In this document: piece after piece, positions 26,809 through 34,933 of the stretch | Numbering within the stretch: position 1 is the first letter of the stretch | How the letters are laid out: each line of letters opens with the position of its first letter | DNA from: a virus | Reading direction: 5' to 3' (one strand) | IMG/VR virus record: IMGVR_UViG_3300040801_002290 | Location: 124,001 to 188,000 of that record | DNA length: 64,000 nucleotides | Made by a program: the position numbers and the translations under genes | Notes under the pieces: model-generated | The model's input: the letters and a program-made list of their open reading frames with translations, nothing else | Told to the model about the DNA's origin: nothing | Database searches by the model: none

Positions 26809-27279
26809 ATGAACATCTTCGTACTAGACAGAGACCCGCGCTTAGCCGCTGAATACCACTGCGACAAGCATGTGATTAAAATGATACTAGAGACGGCACA
26901 ACTGCTGTCTGCCGCGCACCATGTTTTAGATGGTGAGAAGCCCGGACTTTACAAGCTCACTCATAAGAACCATCCCTGCTCTCTGTGGACCCGTGAGAGC
27001 CGGGAGAATTATTTTTGGACCCTCAACCTAGGGCTCTGGCTACTTTATGAGTATGAAAAAAGATATGGGAAAACCCATAAGACCTCAGAGGTAATGGAGA
27101 GGCTTAAGACGGCCCCGAAAAACACCCCCTACGGTAGACTCACCACTTTCGCCCAAGCAATGCCAGAAATATACCAAAGAGAAGATGCGGTAGAAGCCTA
27201 CCGCACCTACTACATAGCTGAAAAAGCGCCTATCTGTAAATGGAAAACTCAAACTCCCTGGTGGTTCGTCACGTCATAG
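26809..27279 (+). CDS. Conserved phage protein of the HCDKHV family (156 aa)
   Basis: The sequence follows a family present in many phages: MNIFVLDRDPRLAAEYHCDK, HVIKMILETAQLLSAAHHVL, then THKNHPCSLWTRESRENYFW, LTTFAQAMPEIYQ and a YYIAEKAPICKWK end. Members are sometimes labelled pyrimidine-dimer glycosylase-like, but I see no proof of that activity. The conserved His, Cys, Asp and Glu residues are consistent with a metal-binding or hydrolytic protein. A TAGACT box lies five bases before the ATG, so the mRNA may be leaderless. The gene overlaps the convergent 1779 aa gene by 11 bases. Confidence 0.7.
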   Translation: MNIFVLDRDPRLAAEYHCDKHVIKMILETAQLLSAAHHVLDGEKPGLYKLTHKNHPCSLWTRESRENYFWTLNLGLWLLYEYEKRYGKTHKTSEVMERLKTAPKNTPYGRLTTFAQAMPEIYQREDAVEAYRTYYIAEKAPICKWKTQTPWWFVTS

Positions 27280-30200
27280 TGTCGAACCATTCTTTTGCTA
27301 TATTTAGGGCGACCTCACTGGCTCCTAGATTTCCGCCACTAATACCGGCTGCTATAGCTGAACTTGTGGGGGCAAGAGAAAAGTCATAGGTTGCAGCATC
27401 AGAAAAATCCGGGTCTGAAATACCCAAAGTCCAGGTATTGTTTACTTCTGTAGCGTTTGCTCCGATATATCTAGGAGAAACGTCGTTGAAGGAAATACAG
27501 TCCTCGGCTCTGTTAAGATGGTTTGCTCCATCTCCACCCAAATCGTACCCGTTTAGCCCACTTCCGTAGGATGTGCAACGCTGGAAGAAGATGTTTGGGT
27601 TACTTTGAGTAGTGTTCAGAGCCTCGTTGTGAGCAAAGCCGTTTGAGCGAGAGTCGATAGAAATGCACCCAATAGCGTAGTTATTTCCAGCATCACTATC
27701 GCTACCCCCCATCTTAAACCCAGCACCATCTCCCATTGATTCACTACCTGGGTTGCCGTTCCAGTAATACCCAGCACCAATACTTACACAGTCAATCAAA
27801 CGAGTTCCACGACCACGGAATAGGTCATAATTGTCATCAGGACCGTTAGCCCCAAGACATCTTACAAAAACGTTATCTCTAGTTACGGAACCCACACTTG
27901 CCGTGACCGTGTAGGCATCCCCGGTATTGGTGCCAACAGAAACACCGTCTCCTAACCTGTATGCCCACGTATCCATAATCAGGTTTCCACCAGCGTTCTC
28001 TCCGCTGAAATTTCCAATCATGATGGCATCGCCTATACAATCGTGAATTCTAAAATCCTCTATAGTGTATTCAGTAGCTGGTCCACTTAGAAGAATAGCT
28101 GGTTCAGTGGGCTTTCCATTAATGACTTCGAAACCTTTCCAATGCTCTCTTCTTCCGTATAAATTAAGAATTCTACCCGCAGAACCAGTACCTAGATTAA
28201 CACAGTCTAGCACTGGTCTTTCATTTCCATAAGCGAAGATTTCTATACCGGTAGTCCAGTTTGTACTTCTGTTAAATCTTAGCGTAGGTGCAATGGTTCC
28301 AGAACGAACAAGGATTCTCTGTCCGTCTTGAACAGCAGAGAGCGCACTACTAAGGCTATTGAATGGGCTAGATTGGGAACCGTTTCCATTTATTGGAAGC
28401 TTAGGGTCAACCCACCAGTCTCCGGTATAAACAAGCCCTGTTTTTGGGTAATCCACTAAGCTGGTACTGAAGCTTCCAACTCCAAGTAGATTACTCCCAT
28501 CTTCGACTGGAAGCTGGTCGTTTTCTATTGCAAAAATCCATTTTTTAGCTAGGGCTAGCGAAACATTGCTTGCTCCTATGTTTCCTCCGTTGCTTGAGGA
28601 GCTTATCGCAGGACTTCCTGTGCTTAGTGACCAGTCAAACTCGCTAGTGTTAGCAAAGGAAGGGTTAGAAATCCCTAAATTCCAAGAGTTAAATGTATCA
28701 TCAACCCTAAGGGAATTCAAGCCAGGACCAGAAACATTGTTATAGTCAATATTGTCCGTAGCGATGTGCCTGTTTCCGTCTGTCGTAGCGTTGTTTAGGT
28801 TCCAGCCATACCCGTCCGAATCTACACAAGTATTTCGTAAAAAAGTAGAAGCTAATGGGGAACTATTTGGTTTTATAGCCTCACTCTTACACGCAATAGC
28901 TATACTTCCAACAAGGAAGTTATTACCAATTCCAGTTCGACTTCCACCCATTTTAAATCCGCTTCCATCCCCTGCGCTGAGCCCGTTTGAATAATACCCT
29001 CCTTTGTAAGCAACACAGTCTAGAATTAGGGTGTTAGTTCCTCCCCAAAGGTCGAATACATCATCTGCTCCGTGGGCTCCAAAGCACCTAACAAAAGACA
29101 CTCCAGAGGAAGTAGTTGAAGCGGCAACTTGATAGCAGTCTGGAGCATTGGTTCCCGTAGTAATTCCGTCCCCACAATTCCAGACAACACAATCTTGGAC
29201 AACGATTCCTACATCCACCCCACTTCTATATGCACGAATCATTCCCCTTCCCTCTGTCGTACTTAAATCTTTACCGCACTCGTGAACCCACATGTCTTCT
29301 ATCTTTATATTTTGACCTAAAATATCAAAAGCAATATTTGTCGCATTTTTTACCTCAAATCCCTTCCAATGCTCATTTCCAGAAGAAGAATCAAAGGCCA
29401 CTGCACGGCCATTATTTCCAACATTAACGTTGGTTGTGCAGTCAATGACTGGCCTCTCGTTACCATAATTAAACACCCTAACAGTTTCTATCCAATTAGA
29501 AGTTCTATAAAAAACAGTTGTGGGATACAGTGTCCCAGCACGAACTAAGATAGTCTCTCCAGAGCTTACAGAGCTTAACGCACTTTCTAAAGAGTTAAAT
29601 GGGTCTTCAAAGGAGCCAACTCCATTAGACATCGCGTTGGGGTCTACGTACCAATCTCCTATAGTCGTGCTTAAAGTTTTTGGAAAGTCCGTAAAGCTTG
29701 AACTCTGGCTTCCAACGCCCAAAAGCTCAGAAGAAGAAGATTCGACCCAAACACCATCCGCCATATCATCTGCGTAATTCTCAATAATCATTCTTCCTGT
29801 TCCACCAGAGTCTATTTCGTACCACTCCCTGGTTTCTTCATTCGCACTTCTCCAGGCATCACTTATAATTCCGTCCGACGCGGTTGGTAAAAATCCGGTA
29901 TCTAAAGCTGGGTATCCACCGGCAGAGGAAGCCGACGTGTACATGGAGGAGGGTCCCGTTGTGTTGGTTGCCTCTGAAACGGCGCGGCTATCAATAAAGT
30001 CTCTATATAAATTATTACCCGCTGTAGAAAGTACCGAAGAGTAGAATTGACTTGCGGTGAGCATAGGAAGAGTTGGAGTTCCTACACTGGAAGTAGAAAC
30101 CCACTCACTAACTATCGCCGGGTCTGACGGAACCGTTGTTGGGCTGGCGGCTAGAACTCTAGCCATTTCCTGTTGTTCCGAAAGGGTATTAATATTTGTA

Positions 30201-32608
30201 ACAAACCTACTAGCATTACCCTCTAAAAAGGTAGTAACCCTACGATTATAAATACCGCTTCTATTTCTAAATCTAATATCCTTGTCTGTGTCTGTCCACG
30301 GCCCCGCTTTATATGTATTCCTTTGAAAATCTATTGCGCTCAAAATATTGTTTGATTGAACAGTCAGAACAGAGCCAGACTTAGAATTATAGATAACATT
30401 ACCTACCCATTGAAGTTTTTCGGTGGCATAAACTTCTGGAACCCTCTCCCTAACACTGGAAATTAGATTTCTATACATTGTTGTTCTTCCGGTGTTATAT
30501 ACCAAAGCAGCATACCCGTGGGTTGTTTCTGGGTGTCCAGCGTACTCAAGCGGATAAGAAATCAAGCAATTTTGAACAGTTACCAAGTCACTGCCAGCTA
30601 TACCGACAATTTCATCTGTGGCATAACTAGCACTAACGTGGTCTACAATAATGTTAGTAGAATTAGTTATTCTCACACAGTCGTTACTAGTGTAGCCAGC
30701 GGAATTTTCCCCAGAGCGAACAGTTAGGTATCTAACAATGGCATTGCTTATTCCGCTAAGTCTCAAGTAGGCACTTATATCTTTTGGAAGAGAATCTGGT
30801 CTAATTCCAAAACCACCCGGAGCTAACTGCCCTAAAAAGGTAAAGTCTCCGGTCGCCTCTATTCTAGAAGCAAGAGGTACATATCCAGATACCCTCGGAA
30901 CAATAATTCTTTTTCCAACGGCGGTAAGAGCCTCCCTCAAACTTCCTGGGCCACTATCGTTTAGATTATCAACAAACATTATTTGAGTGCTACCAGGAGT
31001 ACCGTCTCCACGCCCACCAGTTGCATTAGCCCCATAACCAACAGCACCTCGAAAAGCTATGGTGCTGTTATAGAACGGGTCACTCGTGTAATCTCCCTCA
31101 GAAGCGGAAACAACAGAAACAGAGTGATTTAGGCTATTTCTTCCGGTAGCAGCGTCCCACATATTCACATTACTTAGACGAACCATATATCTTACGTCGT
31201 TAACCAGGGGAGTAGAAACAACTCCGCTAACCGTAGAGACAGAATTGTCTGGCATTTTAAGGTGAATGGAATATGGTTGTCCCTCTATTAGACCAGCAGG
31301 CGCAACAAACGTAAATGTAGAATCTATCGTCTGACCGCCTAGAGGCATTTTTAGTCTACAATCTGACTCAAGAGTTACTTCTACTGTGTTAGACCCTACA
31401 AACACTAAGTTAAGTGGTCTAGGATTATACATTTTACCGAAGCCTGAGTTTTTAAGTTTTAATGTTATTTCATAAGTTTGGCCAGGAATTATTGTATTTG
31501 GCAAAAGAGACTCTAGAAGAGAAATCCTGTAACCAAGTCTTCTAGTAATCTCGTCGTAGTAACCCTCGCTAATCCACCTGTTGTAGTGAGTCTCTGAATA
31601 CTCCCTGTTTAGAAGGTCTGGCCCTCCCATAAGCTCCATCTCAGCAATGGAGGCCAAGCTTTCATTGTACTCGTTCAGGCTAGTTCCGCATGTTTCAGCA
31701 GATGCAACAGTGTACGGCCCTACGGCAGAGAAGGTAGCTCTATCCAAAATAAATCTCTGCGGTTGGGGGGCGTCCCAGGTACTATAAGTTCCCGTGTTAG
31801 ACTCACCGGAAAGAAAACAATCATTCAACCAACCAACTCTGCTTCTATCGGAGCCATTAAATCTTATACTCTCATCAAATGCATAGTCTGTTGGGTATGG
31901 CTGACTGTTGTATGTAAAGCCGGTGTAAACTTCTCCCTCTGGGAAAGCCTCTCTAATATAAGGTGGGTATCTATTTCCAATCATCCTGGATACAGGAAGG
32001 GCATCTAGAAGAGCATTAAGAATGTTAGACCTTGCCTGACGAGATTCTGGGGTGTCGCTGCTCAGTCCGTTTGTGCTGCTGTGCTGCTCTCCCCACTTTC
32101 CGATAAATCCATGGTCAAGCATTGTTATAACATCTTCATACTCTTCAAAAATTGGAGTAAGTTGAGTGATGTGTTGAAGTATTATGGCTTCGCTAGCGTC
32201 CTCAGCGAATTCCGGTATAGGGTTTCCGTTATAAGCAAACCTAACCTTTATTTTTAGCCCGTTATTTCTAGCCGCCTGAAAATAGTCTCTAATCTGATTC
32301 AGTCTAGTAGTACTTATAGCACTATACCTAAACGCATCTAGCCTAAACGGAGAGCCCTCGTAGGTACTAGCCCAGACCACGGTATACCCCTGACTTCTGA
32401 GGTTAGCAAAGTCCCAAGTTCCGGTTCTAGGAACTATCCATCCCCTTTCGGGGTTGTTAAAATTGGTTGTGGTGTCCTCGGTGTAATAAACTATTTCTGT
32501 TCCGGGAGTAGGGGTTGTCAGGTGAGAAACAGTGACAGCCTTACCGTCCCTGTAACCATTCAGAGCTTTTAGGTCGCCAAAAGGCCCTTTCCACGCTCTA
32601 TAGGGCAT
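27269..32608 (-). CDS. Giant multi-domain polysaccharide-lyase-like tail protein (1779 aa)
   Basis: Probably a virion depolymerase. Residues 1-35 look like an attachment segment. Residues about 50-470 resemble the DUF4874 and DUF4832 pair of glycan-related TIM-barrel-type proteins: NPERGW at the start and DHGFIGKWGEQHSS in the middle. From about 531 a pectate-lyase-like (PL1-type) right-handed helix begins, with NLNDSGPGSLREALTAVGKR and the later stretch TNSTNIIVDHVSASYATDE. Two tandem PL9-like beta helices follow, near 984-1354 and 1398-1779. Both start DW(Y/W)VDP, contain HWKGFEV, ADDVFDLWGG or DDNYDLFRGR, and GSGFKMGG or GAGFKMGG, and end GASxVxLxxAKxW. The duplication is inside one gene. 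Catalytic lysines cannot be assigned by eye. Confidence 0.85.
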   Translation of the reverse strand: MPYRAWKGPFGDLKALNGYRDGKAVTVSHLTTPTPGTEIVYYTEDTTTNFNNPERGWIVPRTGTWDFANLRSQGYTVVWASTYEGSPFRLDAFRYSAISTTRLNQIRDYFQAARNNGLKIKVRFAYNGNPIPEFAEDASEAIILQHITQLTPIFEEYEDVITMLDHGFIGKWGEQHSSTNGLSSDTPESRQARSNILNALLDALPVSRMIGNRYPPYIREAFPEGEVYTGFTYNSQPYPTDYAFDESIRFNGSDRSRVGWLNDCFLSGESNTGTYSTWDAPQPQRFILDRATFSAVGPYTVASAETCGTSLNEYNESLASIAEMELMGGPDLLNREYSETHYNRWISEGYYDEITRRLGYRISLLESLLPNTIIPGQTYEITLKLKNSGFGKMYNPRPLNLVFVGSNTVEVTLESDCRLKMPLGGQTIDSTFTFVAPAGLIEGQPYSIHLKMPDNSVSTVSGVVSTPLVNDVRYMVRLSNVNMWDAATGRNSLNHSVSVVSASEGDYTSDPFYNSTIAFRGAVGYGANATGGRGDGTPGSTQIMFVDNLNDSGPGSLREALTAVGKRIIVPRVSGYVPLASRIEATGDFTFLGQLAPGGFGIRPDSLPKDISAYLRLSGISNAIVRYLTVRSGENSAGYTSNDCVRITNSTNIIVDHVSASYATDEIVGIAGSDLVTVQNCLISYPLEYAGHPETTHGYAALVYNTGRTTMYRNLISSVRERVPEVYATEKLQWVGNVIYNSKSGSVLTVQSNNILSAIDFQRNTYKAGPWTDTDKDIRFRNRSGIYNRRVTTFLEGNASRFVTNINTLSEQQEMARVLAASPTTVPSDPAIVSEWVSTSSVGTPTLPMLTASQFYSSVLSTAGNNLYRDFIDSRAVSEATNTTGPSSMYTSASSAGGYPALDTGFLPTASDGIISDAWRSANEETREWYEIDSGGTGRMIIENYADDMADGVWVESSSSELLGVGSQSSSFTDFPKTLSTTIGDWYVDPNAMSNGVGSFEDPFNSLESALSSVSSGETILVRAGTLYPTTVFYRTSNWIETVRVFNYGNERPVIDCTTNVNVGNNGRAVAFDSSSGNEHWKGFEVKNATNIAFDILGQNIKIEDMWVHECGKDLSTTEGRGMIRAYRSGVDVGIVVQDCVVWNCGDGITTGTNAPDCYQVAASTTSSGVSFVRCFGAHGADDVFDLWGGTNTLILDCVAYKGGYYSNGLSAGDGSGFKMGGSRTGIGNNFLVGSIAIACKSEAIKPNSSPLASTFLRNTCVDSDGYGWNLNNATTDGNRHIATDNIDYNNVSGPGLNSLRVDDTFNSWNLGISNPSFANTSEFDWSLSTGSPAISSSSNGGNIGASNVSLALAKKWIFAIENDQLPVEDGSNLLGVGSFSTSLVDYPKTGLVYTGDWWVDPKLPINGNGSQSSPFNSLSSALSAVQDGQRILVRSGTIAPTLRFNRSTNWTTGIEIFAYGNERPVLDCVNLGTGSAGRILNLYGRREHWKGFEVINGKPTEPAILLSGPATEYTIEDFRIHDCIGDAIMIGNFSGENAGGNLIMDTWAYRLGDGVSVGTNTGDAYTVTASVGSVTRDNVFVRCLGANGPDDNYDLFRGRGTRLIDCVSIGAGYYWNGNPGSESMGDGAGFKMGGSDSDAGNNYAIGCISIDSRSNGFAHNEALNTTQSNPNIFFQRCTSYGSGLNGYDLGGDGANHLNRAEDCISFNDVSPRYIGANATEVNNTWTLGISDPDFSDAATYDFSLAPTSSAIAAGISGGNLGASEVALNIAKEWFDTMT

Positions 32609-32609
32609 G

Positions 32610-33383
32610 TTAGACCTCCTGGAACCAAACGTCTTCTGCGGTCAACCACGGAGGAGCAGAGGTGTGACCTACGGCACTAACATGAACAGCTATCGGTCTT
32701 GACGCAGGCCAACCAGATGAGTAAATGACGGTTTTTGTGTCGGGAGTAACCCAAACAGCGTCATAATTTGTGGCGCTACTCTTTTCAAGAATTTGGCCTA
32801 CTGTTCCACCGGTAGGAACACCCTCTCCAGCGGGGCCTTGTGGTCCATCTGCTCCAGTCGGCCCTACCGGGCCAACGGGACCAGTTGCTCCAACTGGGCC
32901 AGTATTCCCAGTGTCACCCTTCTCTCCCTTTAGGTTTCCTCTTAATGCCCAGGTAGAAACCCCGGTTTTTTCGTAAAAGTTACCGTTACTGCCGTTTAAG
33001 TAGAAGTCTCCTACCTCTCCCAAAGCAGAGGAGGGGAAAACTGTACCGGTGTACCAAGTTGAGCCCTCTGTAGGAATTGGAGCGGTAATTGAGCTAAATA
33101 ACTCGGCTAGAATTCCCTCCAAGTCCTCAGCAGTGAAGTTGTTTGCAACATCTTCAACAGATACATCAGACGCAGCGACAGAAGTTAAAAACCCATCCAC
33201 ATAAACAGGGTTTATCTTTCCATCTATGAGAAGGGTATCAATGTCTTCCGGGCCGAGAGAATTAACCTGAGATTCTAGTGCGTTGGAAAACAGTCTTATA
33301 AGAGTTAGAGACGTGTTTAGCTTCTGTCTTCCCTGGTCTAGGGAATCAGAGATGAGAACATCATTTAATTCTGCAATCGGCAT
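32610..33383 (-). CDS. Tail fibre with collagen-like repeats (257 aa)
   Basis: The ATG at 33383 follows GGAAGG at nine bases and is preferred to an upstream TTG. The first 100 residues (LNTSLTLIRLFSNALESQVN, then DGKINPVYVDGFLTSVAASD) are homologous to the start of the 763 aa fibre (LNTSLELLRIFVNSLESYLN). In the middle is a collagen-like stretch of Gly-X-Y triplets (GEKGDTGNTGPVGATGPVG and on), which should form a triple-helical spacer. The C-terminal part (TVGQILEKSSATNYDAVWVT) is a small fibre domain. Predicted trimeric tail fibre or spike base. Confidence 0.8.
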   Translation of the reverse strand: MPIAELNDVLISDSLDQGRQKLNTSLTLIRLFSNALESQVNSLGPEDIDTLLIDGKINPVYVDGFLTSVAASDVSVEDVANNFTAEDLEGILAELFSSITAPIPTEGSTWYTGTVFPSSALGEVGDFYLNGSNGNFYEKTGVSTWALRGNLKGEKGDTGNTGPVGATGPVGPVGPTGADGPQGPAGEGVPTGGTVGQILEKSSATNYDAVWVTPDTKTVIYSSGWPASRPIAVHVSAVGHTSAPPWLTAEDVWFQEV

Positions 33384-33385
33384 TT

Positions 33386-33715
33386 TCAACCACCTTCCGT
33401 ATAAATATTTCCTTCAAAGTCAACAGGGTCTTCAAAACTAACAACTTCACTTCCCCAAGTTATATCCTCTGCCCAGTATACAAATATAAAAGTCCCTCTC
33501 TCGGTTTTTACATACATAATGTCAGTTCTCGTGCCGAGTCCCTGTTCAAGAGGCTCAAAAATCTCCTCTTCTGCGGTAGTCCCAGCGTCAAGCGCCTCCC
33601 AGGACTCAAAAACATCCTGTAGAAAAGGCTCCTCACTGAGTATGGTGAATTTCGGGTAAAAATCGTTTACAGAGTCTTTGTAAACAACTTGTCCCCTAAT
33701 TCTTTTTTTATCCAT
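33386..33715 (-). CDS. N-terminal-module protein, short member (109 aa)
   Basis: This is a nearly stand-alone copy of the N-terminal module shared by ten proteins here. SVNDFYPKFTILSEEP matches HVNDIYPKVLIHPDN (43842 gene) and ALNDYYPKVALVGED (58357 gene), and the second half keeps the IMYVKTERGTFIFVYW strand pair. No C-terminal propeller or Ig domain follows. It may be a capping or competitor version of the module, or the base to which other parts attach. Its stop is four bases upstream of the collagen-fibre ATG. Confidence 0.65.
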   Translation of the reverse strand: MDKKRIRGQVVYKDSVNDFYPKFTILSEEPFLQDVFESWEALDAGTTAEEEIFEPLEQGLGTRTDIMYVKTERGTFIFVYWAEDITWGSEVVSFEDPVDFEGNIYTEGG

Positions 33716-34037
33716 AAATCACCATTTTCATAGTTTGTATACCGGCTCTTTTCAGTTTGAGAAGAAGTTGTCTAGTACTGACGCTCTCGTCTTGATAAAT
33801 AAAAAGCCTATTTTTCCAACCCTTAGTTACACTAAGTCTCTGGTGTAGGTCGTTACCACCTACTGTTCCAGTAAAAATTATTATATCATACGAGCCGACC
33901 TGTTGACTTGGAACGGTAGTTATATCTGTTACCCAGTTAACTTCGTAACTATCCAGAGAGGGAAAGTTAAGGTCGAGCCATCTCTCTATATTTGAAAGAA
34001 ACTCTTCCCTGTCTTCAAGTACTAGAATCTTTTTCAT
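33708..34037 (-). CDS. Receiver-like (CheY-fold) small protein (109 aa)
   Basis: The sequence begins MKKILVLEDREEFLSNIERW, with the acidic pair ED at the end of the first strand as in response-regulator receiver domains. YDIIIFTGTVGGND gives the strand that normally carries the phosphorylatable Asp, here IIIFTG without an Asp at the usual place. RLFIYQDESVSTRQLLLKLK follows. The fold may be a receiver that has lost phosphorylation, or another Rossmann-like fold. It is unexpected inside a fibre operon. Overlaps the next gene by eight bases. Confidence 0.5.
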   Translation of the reverse strand: MKKILVLEDREEFLSNIERWLDLNFPSLDSYEVNWVTDITTVPSQQVGSYDIIIFTGTVGGNDLHQRLSVTKGWKNRLFIYQDESVSTRQLLLKLKRAGIQTMKMVIYG

Positions 34038-34222
34038 TACTCTACCTCTCTCGGAAATTCTAAATAAGTCACTGTGATGTCCGGGTTTTTTAGCCGGGAA
34101 GAAACATCAACTCCAAAAATAATATCTGGAACAGTCGTAGACAAAACAACCACAAATGGGTAGTTTCTCTTTTCCCACTCGTATAGTGCTATGTTGCTTT
34201 GGAATGTGGCTGTTTTTATCAT
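34037..34222 (-). CDS. Small hypothetical protein (61 aa)
   Basis: A small mixed alpha/beta sequence (SNIALYEWEKRNYPFVVVLS, then RLKNPDITVTYLEFPREVE). Its stop shares a base with the start of the receiver-like gene, so the two are coupled and may form one functional unit. No family recognised. Confidence 0.55.
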   Translation of the reverse strand: MIKTATFQSNIALYEWEKRNYPFVVVLSTTVPDIIFGVDVSSRLKNPDITVTYLEFPREVE

Positions 34223-34224
34223 GT

Positions 34225-34791
34225 TTAATAAGGAAAAAGTGTAAGGAAAAACTCAACGTCTAGTACCTGAAACCCAGCCAAATCAGACTCAAGGAACCAC
34301 ACATCTATGTAGGTAGAGGTTACGGTTACATGTGAGGGAGAAACCTGAGCAGCAGTCAGGAGGGGCTGAACTCCACCGCCAGATATAATGCTGTTGATGC
34401 GTTGAACCTGTACAGCGAAGTTTGTGTTACCTTGGCTGTGAGTAATACGGAACTGTGAATCTCCGGGAAATGCAGCTACTCCCAGATTTGCGTGCCCAGA
34501 TACCTTAGTGGGGGTCGTCGCAGCGTACGCCACTCGTATAGATTGAGGCAATTTGTCTAATTGTGGTTGAATTGCACTCGTCACACCACTCAACCACACT
34601 AGTTCCGTTGAGGTGGTCGTGGAAAAATTAATATTACCCAAACTGTCTGAAATCAAGGCCCGACTCGCAACAAGGACAGGCGCTGTGCTTAGGGTACCCC
34701 CAACAACTCCATTTGCGCTCTTTACAATAGCGTCCCCCTCTGCGACATCATCCCAACCAGGGGGAAGAAATTTCTTTAATGTGCTAGCCAT
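34225..34791 (-). CDS. Tail fibre-like protein (188 aa)
   Basis: Contains TSTELVWLSGVTSAIQPQLD, a phrase typical of fibre shafts (ELxWLxGVTSxIQxQLxxK). The C-terminal part, FRITHSQGNTNFAVQVQRIN and ending FQVLDVEFFLTLFPY, is a beta domain like the fibre tips at 8951-10906 and 10919-11527 (ITHNFGTRDVVVEVYD). The start overlaps the stop of the 49 aa membrane gene by eight bases (ATGGCTAG). Predicted short fibre or fibre-tip protein. Confidence 0.7.
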   Translation of the reverse strand: MASTLKKFLPPGWDDVAEGDAIVKSANGVVGGTLSTAPVLVASRALISDSLGNINFSTTTSTELVWLSGVTSAIQPQLDKLPQSIRVAYAATTPTKVSGHANLGVAAFPGDSQFRITHSQGNTNFAVQVQRINSIISGGGVQPLLTAAQVSPSHVTVTSTYIDVWFLESDLAGFQVLDVEFFLTLFPY

Positions 34792-34933
34792 AAATCACCT
34801 CTGCCGTGTTTACTAAAACCGCTTCATTCCATATAGCCCTTAAAGAGAGGGCAACAAAAAACCAGGTATGAGTATGCCCTATAATCACCCAGTAAAGAAT
34901 AAACAGGACTGCCAGAGCCCCATAAATCCACAT
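34784..34933 (-). CDS. Small membrane protein (49 aa)
   Basis: A gene below usual size cut-offs. The ATG at 34933 shares a base with the stop of the 763 aa fibre (TAATG), and its TAG overlaps the next start by eight bases, so both ends are fitted into the operon. It begins MWIYGALAVLFILYWVIIGH, a strong membrane segment, followed by a second hydrophobic stretch (TWFFVALSLRAIW). A role in virion attachment to, or penetration of, the membrane, or in lysis timing, is possible; no evidence decides. Confidence 0.7.
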   Translation of the reverse strand: MWIYGALAVLFILYWVIIGHTHTWFFVALSLRAIWNEAVLVNTAEVIYG

